A DNA stretch of 64,000 bases. It comes from Rubrivivax sp. (lineage in GTDB: Bacteria > Pseudomonadota > Gammaproteobacteria > Burkholderiales > Burkholderiaceae_C). The notes under the pieces are model-generated. The model made no database searches. It saw only the letters and a program-made list of their open reading frames with translations, and was not told where the DNA came from. Location of the stretch: assembly GCA_027485165.1 (NCBI GenBank), contig JAIXRN010000100.1:41527-105526 (forward strand), written 5' to 3'. Each line of letters starts with the position of its first letter. Within the stretch, counting starts at the first letter, position 1. Positions 1 through 8,237 of this stretch are shown piece after piece. A program made the translations under genes and the position numbers.

Positions 1-315
1 GAACATCAGCAGGAACAGGTGGAAGCCGCTGTCCCAGCCGATCAGCATCGACGCCAGCGCCGAGTGCACCAGCACTTCCAGCCAGATCAGCGCCACCGCC
101 GGCCAGTTGCGCCGCCGCTTCAGCAGCGCATAGGCCCCTGCGTACAGGCCCACGCTGAAGACGTTCAGCCACGACAGGAAGGGCGAGTCGAGGAAGGCGA
201 ACAAGGCCACGCCAATCGCGTCGATGACGGCGGCGCTGACCACGATGCGACGCATCATGGCCCAGTAGGCAGCCCCCGCGGTCCTGGGCTGGTCCACGGC
301 GCCGGGCTTGACCAT
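1..315 (-). CDS. Membrane sensor protein, N-terminal part (possibly a diguanylate cyclase)
   Basis: The minus strand is open from an ATG at 315 to the window edge, giving 105 residues with no stop, so the C-terminus lies outside. The visible part has a short polar start followed by three to four hydrophobic segments (around residues 22-45, 48-62, 70-90 and the last 15), with the stretch IGWDSGFHLFLLMF at the end. This hydrophobic layout resembles the multi-helix input regions placed before GGDEF or histidine-kinase domains in Burkholderiales; that assignment is inference because no output domain is visible. It is divergent from the permease at 389, with a 73-base gap. Confidence 0.55.
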   Translation of the reverse strand, partial: MVKPGAVDQPRTAGAAYWAMMRRIVVSAAVIDAIGVALFAFLDSPFLSWLNVFSVGLYAGAYALLKRRRNWPAVALIWLEVLVHSALASMLIGWDSGFHLFLLMF

Positions 316-388
316 GCTGTATTTTCGTTCATTGCGCGGGCTACTTGAGCGGGCTCGGCCACCGGTCGTCTGCGGCGATGATGCATGC

Positions 389-1813
389 ATGCCCGCGGCG
401 AAGCCCCCCACCCACCAGCAGCCCGTGGCTCCGCCATTGCCGGCCGCGGCCGCACAGCCCGCCAGCGGCGGGCCGCACCGGCACCTGGGCGTGCGCCACG
501 CCATGGCCGTGTGCGTGGGCATGGTCATTGGCGCGGGTATCTTCAAGACATCGCCCATGGTCGCCGCCAGCCTGGGCAGCGACCTGGCGCTGTACGCGGC
601 CTGGGCGCTGGGCGGGCTGCTGTCCTTCATCGGCGCGCTGTGCTACGCCGAAATGGCCGCGGCGTTTCCTGATGCCGGTGGCGACTACCACTTCCTGCGC
701 CGCGCCTTCGGCCTGCGCTTTGGCTTTCTGTTCGCCTGGTCGCGCTTTGCGGTCATCCACACCGGGTCGGTGGCGCTGCTGGCCTATGTGTTTGGCGACT
801 ACCTGGCGCAGGTGCTGCCGCTCACCGCGCTGCTGGGCGAAGCCGCCGGCCCGGTGTATGCCGCTGCCATCGTGCTGCTGCTGACGCTGCTGAACCTGGC
901 CGGCGTGAGCGTGGGCATGCGCACCCAGCTGGGCCTGACGCTGCTGGTGCTGCTGGGCCTGCTGGCGGTGGGCGCCGCCGGCGGCTGGCTGCAGGCCCAG
1001 GGCCAGCCGCCGGCCACGCCGCTGGCGGTGGCCGACCCGCTGCGCCGCGACTGGGGCACAGCGCTGATCTTCGTCTTTCTGGCCTACGGCGGCTGGAGCG
1101 ACGCCGCCACGCTGTCGACCGAGATGCGCGACGAACGCCGGGGCATCGCGCGCGCGCTGCTGGCCGGGCTGCTGCTGATCACGGCCTTGTATCTGCTGGC
1201 CAACTGGGCCTACCTGCAAGGCCTGGGGCTGGACGGCCTGGCCCGCAGCGCGGCCCCTGCGGCCGATCTGGCGCGGCTGGCTTTCGGGCCCGCTGGGGCC
1301 TGGGCGATGGTGTTCATCGTCACGCTGACGGCAATCTCGACCATCAACGCCATCCTGATCGCTGGCGCCCGCACCACCTACGCCGCAGTGCGCGATCTGG
1401 GCCAGGCCGCGCCGCAGCTGGCCGCGCTGGGGCGCTGGCACCCGCAGCGCGGCATCCCGTCCAGGGCGGTGCTGGCCATGGGCGCCGTGTCGCTGGCGCT
1501 GGTGGCGCTGGGCGCGTTCACGCGCAGCGGTTTCGCCACCCTGGTGGACTACCTGTCGCCGGTCTACTGGGCCTTCCTGGCTGCCAGCGGGCTGGCTTTG
1601 GTGGTGCTGCGGCGGCGCTTTCCGCTGCAGCCGCGCCCCTTCCGCGTGCCGCTGTACCCGCTGCTGCCACTGCTGTTCTGCGCCTGCAGCCTGGGGCTGC
1701 TGTGGGCCAGCCTGGCCTACGTGAAGCTGGGCGCCATCGTGGGCCTGGGCGTGCTGGCCCTGGGCGCTGTGCTGCTGTGGCCGTTGACGCGGGCCGACCG
1801 GCCCCTGCGTTAG
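389..1813 (+). CDS. APC-superfamily amino acid permease
   Basis: Predicted inner-membrane amino acid/polyamine transporter of about 474 residues with roughly 12 hydrophobic segments. The first transmembrane helix carries the APC hallmark GMVIGAGIF, and a later segment has the family-typical FVFLAYGGWSDAATLSTEMR. The reading frame is open upstream to a TTG at 308, which would overlap the 5' end of the divergent gene, so the ATG at 389 is preferred; it leaves a short polar, alanine/proline-rich cytoplasmic tail before helix 1. It ends 12 bases from the convergent amidase. Substrate cannot be told from the sequence; cationic or neutral amino acids are typical of the family. Confidence 0.85.
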   Translation: MPAAKPPTHQQPVAPPLPAAAAQPASGGPHRHLGVRHAMAVCVGMVIGAGIFKTSPMVAASLGSDLALYAAWALGGLLSFIGALCYAEMAAAFPDAGGDYHFLRRAFGLRFGFLFAWSRFAVIHTGSVALLAYVFGDYLAQVLPLTALLGEAAGPVYAAAIVLLLTLLNLAGVSVGMRTQLGLTLLVLLGLLAVGAAGGWLQAQGQPPATPLAVADPLRRDWGTALIFVFLAYGGWSDAATLSTEMRDERRGIARALLAGLLLITALYLLANWAYLQGLGLDGLARSAAPAADLARLAFGPAGAWAMVFIVTLTAISTINAILIAGARTTYAAVRDLGQAAPQLAALGRWHPQRGIPSRAVLAMGAVSLALVALGAFTRSGFATLVDYLSPVYWAFLAASGLALVVLRRRFPLQPRPFRVPLYPLLPLLFCACSLGLLWASLAYVKLGAIVGLGVLALGAVLLWPLTRADRPLR

Positions 1814-1825
1814 GGCTGCGTTCGC

Positions 1826-3145
1826 TCAGGGCCGCAGGCGCTGCCAGCACCAGTGGGCAGCGGCCAGCAGGCGGTGGTCTTCGCCCCAGCGGCCCACGAT
1901 CTGCAGGCCCAGCGGCAGGCCGTCGCGGCCCTGGGTAAAGGGCAGGTGGATGCAGGGCAGGCCCAGCAGCGTCCAGCCGCGGCAGAACAGGGGGTCGCCC
2001 GTGGCCTGCAGGCCGGCCGGTGCCGTGCCCAGGGTGCTGGGGGCCAGCAGCAGGTCGTACCCCTGGGCCTGGGCGTCGAACCAGCCGTCGGCCAGCTGGC
2101 GCGCGGCCTGGGTCTGGGCCAGGTGGGTGGCGTGCTGGGCACCGCTGGTGGCCAGGCCTTCGTCGAACAGGGCATTCAGCCGCGGGCTCAGCGCGGCGCG
2201 GTGCTGGCAGCGTTCATGGGCCAGCGACCGCGCCATTTCGTGTGCCATCACCAGCTTCTGCAGCGCCACCAGGTCGGGCATGGCGCGGGGCCAGGCGGCG
2301 TCGGCCAGCTGCGCGGCCTGCGGGGCCAGGGCCTGCACGGCTTGGGCCCAGGCGGCCTGGGTGTCGCTGTCCATCTGTGCGGCGTCGGGGGTGGTGCACA
2401 GGCCGATGCGCGGCGCCGGGGCATGCTGCACCGCCGCTTCGTCCAGCAGACGCAGGTCGCCCAGCAGTACCGCGCCCAGCAACCCCAGGTCGCGCACGCT
2501 GCGGGCGAAGCCGCCCACCGTGTCCAGCGTCTCCGACAGGCTCTTCACACCGGCCCGCGGCACACGCCCCAGGCTGGGCTTAAAGCCGAACACGCCGCAG
2601 AAGGCTGCCGGGCGGATGATGGACGCCGCCATCTGCGTGCCCAGGGCCAGCGGCAGCATGTTGTCGGCCACCGCTGCAGCCGAACCGCTGGACGACCCGC
2701 CCGGCGTATGCCCCAGCTGCCGCGGGTTGTGCGTGGGGCCGGGGTGGAAGTAGGCGAACTCGGTTGTCACGGTCTTGCCAGGCAGCAGCGCGCCGGCTTC
2801 GCGGCACAGCGCCACGGCGGCGGCGTCGGCTGCCGGGCGGTGGCCGGCATAGACGGGCGAGCCATAGCCGGTGGGCAGGTCGGCAGTGTCAAACAGGTCC
2901 TTCACGCCCAGCGGCAGGCCGTGCAGCGGGCCGCGCCAGGGGCCCGCGTCCAGCGCGCGCGCCGCGGCCAGTGCGGTGGCCGGGTCCAGGTGGGCAAAGG
3001 CCTGCACGGCGCCTTCGCGTTCCGCGATGCGGTCCAGGCAGTCCTGCATCAGCGCCTGGGCGCTGATGTCGCGGCTGGCCAGGGCCTGCACGGCCTGCCA
3101 GGCGTCCAGGGTGTGCGGGCGCGGCTTCAGCAGCTTCATGGGCAT
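1826..3145 (-). CDS. Amidase (amidase-signature family)
   Basis: Cytoplasmic amide hydrolase of 439 residues. The amidase-signature triad is visible: Lys82 in GVKDLF, cis-Ser151 in the GGSSSGS block, and the probable nucleophile Ser175. The Lys-Ser-Ser spacing (69 and 24) equals that known for malonamidase E2. The segment around the nucleophile reads GTQMAASIIRPAAFCG, where relatives usually have T-GG or T-AG before the serine, so the oxyanion-hole neighbourhood is slightly altered. The start ATG at 3145 shares one base with the stop of the upstream hybrid kinase (TGATG), implying translational coupling. Substrate is unknown; GatA-type tRNA amidation is unlikely because no gatB or gatC is nearby. 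Confidence 0.85.
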   Translation of the reverse strand: MPMKLLKPRPHTLDAWQAVQALASRDISAQALMQDCLDRIAEREGAVQAFAHLDPATALAAARALDAGPWRGPLHGLPLGVKDLFDTADLPTGYGSPVYAGHRPAADAAAVALCREAGALLPGKTVTTEFAYFHPGPTHNPRQLGHTPGGSSSGSAAAVADNMLPLALGTQMAASIIRPAAFCGVFGFKPSLGRVPRAGVKSLSETLDTVGGFARSVRDLGLLGAVLLGDLRLLDEAAVQHAPAPRIGLCTTPDAAQMDSDTQAAWAQAVQALAPQAAQLADAAWPRAMPDLVALQKLVMAHEMARSLAHERCQHRAALSPRLNALFDEGLATSGAQHATHLAQTQAARQLADGWFDAQAQGYDLLLAPSTLGTAPAGLQATGDPLFCRGWTLLGLPCIHLPFTQGRDGLPLGLQIVGRWGEDHRLLAAAHWCWQRLRP

Positions 3146-5838
3146 CAGCGGCTGGAGTCGTCGGCCGCGGGGTCGCGCAGCAGCTGGTCCAGCAGGCTGT
3201 CCACGCGCTGCAGCGCCAGCGGCTTGGCGATGTAGTCGTCGAAGCCGGCGGCCAGCACGCGCTTGACGTCGTCGGGCATGGCCTGCGCCGTTACCGCCAC
3301 CACCGGAATGCTGCGCGTGCGGGGGTCCGCACGCAGCCGCGCCAGCACCTGGAAGCCGTCGATGTCGGGCAGGTGGATGTCCAGCAGCAGCAGGTGGGGC
3401 CGGTGCGAACGCGCCAGGTCCAGGCCCAGGCCGCCAGACGGCGCCATCAGCAGGTCGATGTGGGGGTGCCGGCGCACGATCTGTTCCACCAGCTTCAGGT
3501 TCGCCGGGTTGTCTTCCACGTACAGCACGGTGGCACGGCGGCGGGCTGGTGCCGGGGCTGTCGGCGTGCCGGCGGGGGCCGGGGCGGGTGCGGGGTCCTG
3601 GGCCCCGCCTGCGTCGCCGGGGGCGGGCTCGCGCGGGGGCGGCGGGTCGGCCAGCCGGTCGCTGGGCAGGTCGACCCAAAATTCGCTGCCCACCCCGGGC
3701 TGGCTGTGCACGCCGATGCGGCCCCCCATCAGCGCCACCAGCCGGTGGCTGATGCTCAGCCCGATGCCCGTGCCTTCGGCCACGGCACCGCCCACGCGGC
3801 TGAAGGGCTGGAACAGCTGCGGCAAGTGCGCAGCGGCGATGCCGATGCCGGTGTCCAGCACGCGGATGCGCACCGTGAACAAGTCCTGTTCCAGCGCTTC
3901 CACGCGCACCGTGCCGCCGGCGCGGTTGTATTTGACGGCGTTCGACAACAGGTTCAGCAGCACCTGCTTCAGCCGCAGCCGGTCGGCGCGCACCACCCGG
4001 CCTTGTAGCACGGGCGCCTGCAGCTGCACCTCGCGCTGCTGCGCCAGCGGCTGCACCAGGGCCTGGGCTTCCTGCACCAGGTCGGCCAGGGGCAGTGCTT
4101 CGGGGCTGAGGCTGAGCTTGCCCGATTCGATGCGCGCCAGGTCCAGCACTTCGTTGATCAGGTCCAGCAGGTGGTGCCCGGCGCGCAGGATTTCCTGCAC
4201 GAAACCGGCGCTGCGCGCGTCCAGGCTGCGGTCCAGCTGCAGCAGCTGCGAAAAGCCCAGGATGGCGTTCATGGGGGTGCGCAGCTCATGGCTCATGCTG
4301 GACAGGAATTCGCCCTTCGCGCGGCTGGCGCGTTCGGACTGGTCGCGCGCGGCGATGAGTTCATGCGTGCGTTCCTCGACCAGGCGTTCCAGGTGGTCGC
4401 GGTGGCGTTCCAGTTCGCGTTCAGCGGCCACGCGGTCGGTCACGTCCAGCAGGGTGCCCACCATCGCCAGCACCTGGCCAGTCAGCGGGTCGTGGCTGAC
4501 TTCGGCACGGGCGTGCAGGGTCAGTTCGCGGCCGTCGTGCCGCAGCGCGCGGTACTGCACGTCGTAGGCGCCGCGGCCAGCCAGTGCGGCCAGGTGGGTC
4601 TGCATCACGCGCTCGGCGTCTTCAGGGTGGACGAAGCGCATGAAATCTTCGTCGGCGACGACGCGGTGCGCCGGGTCCACGCCAAACAGCCGGCAGGTCT
4701 CGTCCGACCATTCACTGGCTCGCGCTTCGCTGCGCCAGCGCCAGCTGCCCAGGCGCGCCAGGCGCTGGGCCTGCAGCAGCACGGTGTCCTGTTCGCGCAT
4801 CTGCTGTTCGGTGGCCTTGCGGTCGCTGACGTCCGTGATGAAGCCATGCCACATCGTGCTGCCGTCGGCCAGCCTTTCGGGCTGCGAACGGCCGTGCAGC
4901 CAGCGCAGTGGCTGCCCTGGCAGGGCCACGCGGCATTCGCAGTCCCACAGCGTCAGCTGGCGGGCCGATACGTCGATGCTGTGCAGCACGCGGTCCAGAT
5001 CGTCGGGGTGCAGGCGTTCGAAGACCGGCCGCGCGTCGCGGCTGACCTGGTCGGGCCGCAGGCCGAACAGCGTGACGATGCCCTGGCTGGCAAAAGGAAA
5101 GCTGCTGCTGCCGTCGGGCCGCAGCTGGAACTGGTACAGCATGCCCGGCACCTGGGCGCCCAGGCGGTCGAGCCGGCGTTCGCGGTCGGCCAGTGCGCCC
5201 TGCAGTACCTGCAGGTCCAGCAGGTCGCTGTCGCGCCGGGCCAGCGTCTGCGCCAGGTCCTGGCCCTGGCGGCGCAGTTGCAGCAAGGCCGTGCCCTGGC
5301 GCGCCAGGGCGGCCAGGGCGCTGGCCTGCGCGGCTGGCAGCACGCGGGGCTGCCAGTCCAGCACGCAGACCGTGCCCAGCGCTTCGCCTTCGGGGCTGAG
5401 CACCGGGGCGCCGGCATAAAAGCGCAGGCCCTGGGCCGCCAGGGGGTGGCCGGCAAAGCGCGGGTCGGCCTGGGCATCGGGCACCTGCAGCACGCTGTGG
5501 GGCTGGTGGATGGCCTGGTCGCAGAACGAACCCGCCCGCGGCAGTGCCGACAGGTCCAGGCCCGGGTGGCCAGTAGCGGCCAGGTCGGGCGCCACGTGCT
5601 GAACTTTGGCCCATAGCCGCTGGCTGCCGACGACACAGAACAGCGCGACCGGGGCTTGGCACAGGGCTGCGGCCAGAGCGACGATGTCGTCGAAGTCGAC
5701 ATCGTGGTGCGTGGCGTCCAACTGGTAGCGCTGCAGCGCCGCCAGCCTCGTGGCCTCGGCCGCCGCGCCGGCCCGCGGGTCGGTCGTCATCTGGGCTTGT
5801 GCCTCGGTCTGTGTGGCTGGGGTGGGCGAGGGGTCCAC
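3145..5838 (-). CDS. Hybrid sensor histidine kinase (GAF-PAS-PAS-HisKA-HATPase-REC)
   Basis: Soluble hybrid kinase of 897 residues. Order of domains: GAF about 40-190, a PAS fold about 225-345 and a second about 355-470, both with PAC-like ends (ITDVSDR, LLDVTDR), a coiled linker about 470-505, HisKA with the phosphoacceptor His517 in SMSHELRTPMN, an ATPase with N box NLLSNAVKY (about 629-637), G1 box DTGIGIA (about 662) and G2 box GTGIGLS (about 689), a proline/alanine linker (730-767), and a C-terminal receiver with Asp820 in LLLLDIHLP and the conserved Lys in IAKP. No membrane segment is seen, so the signal is probably cytoplasmic, for example redox or a ligand bound by GAF. A later ATG (codon 17) is an alternative start. 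It is coupled to the amidase downstream. Confidence 0.92.
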   Translation of the reverse strand: MDPSPTPATQTEAQAQMTTDPRAGAAAEATRLAALQRYQLDATHHDVDFDDIVALAAALCQAPVALFCVVGSQRLWAKVQHVAPDLAATGHPGLDLSALPRAGSFCDQAIHQPHSVLQVPDAQADPRFAGHPLAAQGLRFYAGAPVLSPEGEALGTVCVLDWQPRVLPAAQASALAALARQGTALLQLRRQGQDLAQTLARRDSDLLDLQVLQGALADRERRLDRLGAQVPGMLYQFQLRPDGSSSFPFASQGIVTLFGLRPDQVSRDARPVFERLHPDDLDRVLHSIDVSARQLTLWDCECRVALPGQPLRWLHGRSQPERLADGSTMWHGFITDVSDRKATEQQMREQDTVLLQAQRLARLGSWRWRSEARASEWSDETCRLFGVDPAHRVVADEDFMRFVHPEDAERVMQTHLAALAGRGAYDVQYRALRHDGRELTLHARAEVSHDPLTGQVLAMVGTLLDVTDRVAAERELERHRDHLERLVEERTHELIAARDQSERASRAKGEFLSSMSHELRTPMNAILGFSQLLQLDRSLDARSAGFVQEILRAGHHLLDLINEVLDLARIESGKLSLSPEALPLADLVQEAQALVQPLAQQREVQLQAPVLQGRVVRADRLRLKQVLLNLLSNAVKYNRAGGTVRVEALEQDLFTVRIRVLDTGIGIAAAHLPQLFQPFSRVGGAVAEGTGIGLSISHRLVALMGGRIGVHSQPGVGSEFWVDLPSDRLADPPPPREPAPGDAGGAQDPAPAPAPAGTPTAPAPARRRATVLYVEDNPANLKLVEQIVRRHPHIDLLMAPSGGLGLDLARSHRPHLLLLDIHLPDIDGFQVLARLRADPRTRSIPVVAVTAQAMPDDVKRVLAAGFDDYIAKPLALQRVDSLLDQLLRDPAADDSSR

Positions 5839-6087
5839 GGGCGGACAGCTCAGGGCTGGCCAATGTAACCCGCGCCTATGGCTTTTGTATGAGCGCGCGT
5901 GCGGGCAGTGGCCAGGCAGTGCCAGCCGGCGGTGCTTGCCTGCATGCCCCAGGCCGGCCTACCATGCCTGTAGCTTGCGGGCATCGTGACGAGCCCTTCA
6001 TGCCCATCCCGCGGGCCGCGCAGGCTCTGGCCCCAGCACCCAGCGGCATCCCACCACGCTGTGTCGTCCAACCCATCGAAAGGCACC

Positions 6088-6852
6088 ATGTCGACCCCCA
6101 CACCTTTGTTGCGTGCCACCCTGCTGGCTTGCGTCCTGGTCGCCGGCACAGCCGCGCAAGCTGCCACGGTCTGGAACGAAGCTGTGAACGGCGACTTCTC
6201 GAACCTGGGCGCCAGCCCCAGCCTGCTGGCCCTGGCCCCGGGCAGCAACCTGGTGATGGGCACCACCGGCCGAGTGAACGGCGTGGTCGACCGCGACTAC
6301 TTCCGCTTCACGCTGCCGCCGGGCCAGCAGCTGGACACGCTGACGGTGATGCCCGGTACCGTGGCACTGGGCCTGTCGGCGCTGAGCTTCATCGCGGTGC
6401 AGGCCGGTACCCAGGTGACCGTCAACCCCACAGGCGGCAGCCCGGCCGGCCTGCTGGGCTACTGGCACTTCGGCGAAAACGACATCGGCTTCGACATCCT
6501 GGGCGTGATGAGCGTTAGCCAGGGCGCCATCGGCTTCAATTCGCCGCTGCCCGCTGGCGACTATGCGTTCTGGATCCAGGACACGGGCAACGGCACGGCC
6601 ACTTACCACCTGGACTTCGGCGTCAGTGCCGTGCCCGAAGCCGCCAGCGCCGCGCTGTGGCTGGCGGGCTTGGCCGTGCTGGCCCTGCCACGCCATCAGC
6701 GGGCAGCGGTCCAGCGCCCGCCCAGGGCCCGCAGCAGGGCCACGCGGTTGGCCTGTTCGGTCTGGCGTAGCGTGACTTCGCCTTGCTGTGCGGTGGCCAG
6801 CTGGCGCTGGGCGTCCAGCAGTTCCAGCTGGCTGGCGCCGCCCAGCCGGTAG
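6088..6852 (+). CDS. PEP-CTERM sorting-domain protein with a C-terminal extension
   Basis: Exported protein of 254 residues. It begins with a signal peptide (about residues 1-25, ending AAQA) after an ATG at 6088. The central part is a beta-rich domain like those of other PEP-CTERM proteins. Near residue 190 the sequence VPEAASAALWLAGLAVLALP followed by RHQR is a PEP-CTERM motif, hydrophobic helix and basic patch, the tripartite tag recognised by exosortase. The protein should end there, but the frame stays open about 50 more residues, antisense to the 3' end of the outer-membrane efflux gene. Either the stop was lost or the tail is tolerated. No exosortase is in the window. Function of the body is unknown. 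Confidence 0.72.
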   Translation: MSTPTPLLRATLLACVLVAGTAAQAATVWNEAVNGDFSNLGASPSLLALAPGSNLVMGTTGRVNGVVDRDYFRFTLPPGQQLDTLTVMPGTVALGLSALSFIAVQAGTQVTVNPTGGSPAGLLGYWHFGENDIGFDILGVMSVSQGAIGFNSPLPAGDYAFWIQDTGNGTATYHLDFGVSAVPEAASAALWLAGLAVLALPRHQRAAVQRPPRARSRATRLACSVWRSVTSPCCAVASWRWASSSSSWLAPPSR

Positions 6853-8237
6853 GCCTGGTCGGCCAGGGCCACGCTGCGTTCCGCGGCATTCACCTGGGCC
6901 TGCTGGGCGGCCAGGCGTTCGCCCAGGCTGTCGCGCACGGCCAGGGCGTCGGCCACTTCACGGAAGGCCGCCTGCAGCGCCGCTTCGTACTGTGCCAACG
7001 CCTGGCGGCGAGCCGCTTCGCTGGCCACCACCTGGCCCTGGCGTTCGCCACCGTCGAAGACCGGCAGCACCAGGGTGGGCACGATGCTGAAGACACCGCT
7101 GCCAGGCCGGAACAGGCCATCCAGTTCGGGGCTGCGCGTACCCGCGCTGGCCGTCAGCGTCAGCCTCGGAAAACGCGCTGCCCGCGCGGCACCCAGGTCG
7201 AAAGCTGCGGCTTGCAGGGTCTGCTCGGCGGCGCGCAGGTCGGGGCGCTGCAGCAGCACGGTGGCGGGCAGGCCGGCGGGCAGGTCGGGCAGGGCGCTGA
7301 GGCTGGTGCTGGTACCGCTACGGGTGGGGGCGGCCGCGTTGGCACTGGTGTTGGCGCTGGCGGTGGCGTCCCCGGCCCCTGCGTCGGGCAGCAGGGCCTG
7401 CGGCAACGGCTGGCCGGTCAGCAGTTCCAGCGCCAGCCGGGACTGTTGCACCGCCGCCGCGCTGCGCGCGGCTTCGCCCCGGGCGGCTTCGAAGGCGGTC
7501 TGCGCGCGGGCGCGCTGCAGGCCTGAAGCGGCGCCCAGCTGGTATTGCCGGTCGGCCAGGTTCAGGCTGCGCTGCTGGCTGTCGCGCAATGCCACTGCCA
7601 GACGCAGGCGCTGGCTTTCGGCGGCCAGGTTCAGCCAGGCGTTGGCGGTTTCAGCCACCAGGGCCAGGCGCGCGCTGCGCTGTGTTTCCTCCTGCGCCAG
7701 GTAGCGCGCCAGCGCACCGCCTTCGAGCGAGCCCACGCGGTTGAAGAGGTCGATCTCCCAGGCCGCCAGCCCCAGCTGCACGCTGTAGCTGCTGGCCGTG
7801 CTGGCGCTGCCGCCGTTCGTGCCGATGCTGCGCTGGCGGCTGGCCGAGGCGCTGGCGTCCAGGTCGGGGATGGCTGTGGCCAGGGTCACGCCGTAGAGCG
7901 CGCGCGCTCGTTCGACAGCCGCCACGCCGGCGCGCAGGGTGCGGTTGTCGGCCAGGGCCAGGGCCACCACCTGGCGCAGGCGGTCGTCGGTGAAGAAGCC
8001 GTCCCATTCGTGGGCTGCAGCCGGTGTGGCCAGGGGGGCGTCGCTGCGGTCGCGAAAGCTTTCGCGCAGCGCTGCGTTCGGCGTTTCGCTGGGCGGCACC
8101 AGGGTGCCGCAGCCGGTCAGCAGGGCCAGTGTGGCCGCCAGGGCCAGCAGGGCCGGCAGGCTTTTCCTCTGTCGGGCCGGTCGTGAAACGGAACGACAGC
8201 TGGCGGATCTGGACAAAGGGTGGGCAGCGCGCGTCAT
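6696..8237 (-). CDS. RND efflux outer-membrane lipoprotein (NodT/OprM family)
   Basis: Outer-membrane channel of a tripartite RND pump, 513 residues. A lipoprotein signal peptide ends in LLTGC (Cys43). The body holds two outer-membrane efflux repeats with long alanine-rich helices; the second half carries the family-typical RFPRLTLTASAG and LPVFDGGERQG. The start ATG at 8237 overlaps the TGA of the pump gene by four bases (ATGA), so it is the third gene of the operon adaptor-pump-channel. Its 3' end overlaps the tail of the convergent PEP-CTERM gene by 157 bases. NodT-family assignment is firm from architecture and context; the substrate is not known. Confidence 0.92.
   Translation of the reverse strand: MTRAAHPLSRSASCRSVSRPARQRKSLPALLALAATLALLTGCGTLVPPSETPNAALRESFRDRSDAPLATPAAAHEWDGFFTDDRLRQVVALALADNRTLRAGVAAVERARALYGVTLATAIPDLDASASASRQRSIGTNGGSASTASSYSVQLGLAAWEIDLFNRVGSLEGGALARYLAQEETQRSARLALVAETANAWLNLAAESQRLRLAVALRDSQQRSLNLADRQYQLGAASGLQRARAQTAFEAARGEAARSAAAVQQSRLALELLTGQPLPQALLPDAGAGDATASANTSANAAAPTRSGTSTSLSALPDLPAGLPATVLLQRPDLRAAEQTLQAAAFDLGAARAARFPRLTLTASAGTRSPELDGLFRPGSGVFSIVPTLVLPVFDGGERQGQVVASEAARRQALAQYEAALQAAFREVADALAVRDSLGERLAAQQAQVNAAERSVALADQAYRLGGASQLELLDAQRQLATAQQGEVTLRQTEQANRVALLRALGGRWTAAR

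Noticed and set aside
341..5616. Long open frames opposite the permease, amidase and kinase (for example 341-1441 minus, 1853-3235 plus, 4171-5616 plus)
   Set aside because: They are antisense shadows made of Gln/Arg/Ala/Gly-rich low-complexity protein, a usual effect in GC-rich DNA; the sense genes have clear motifs.
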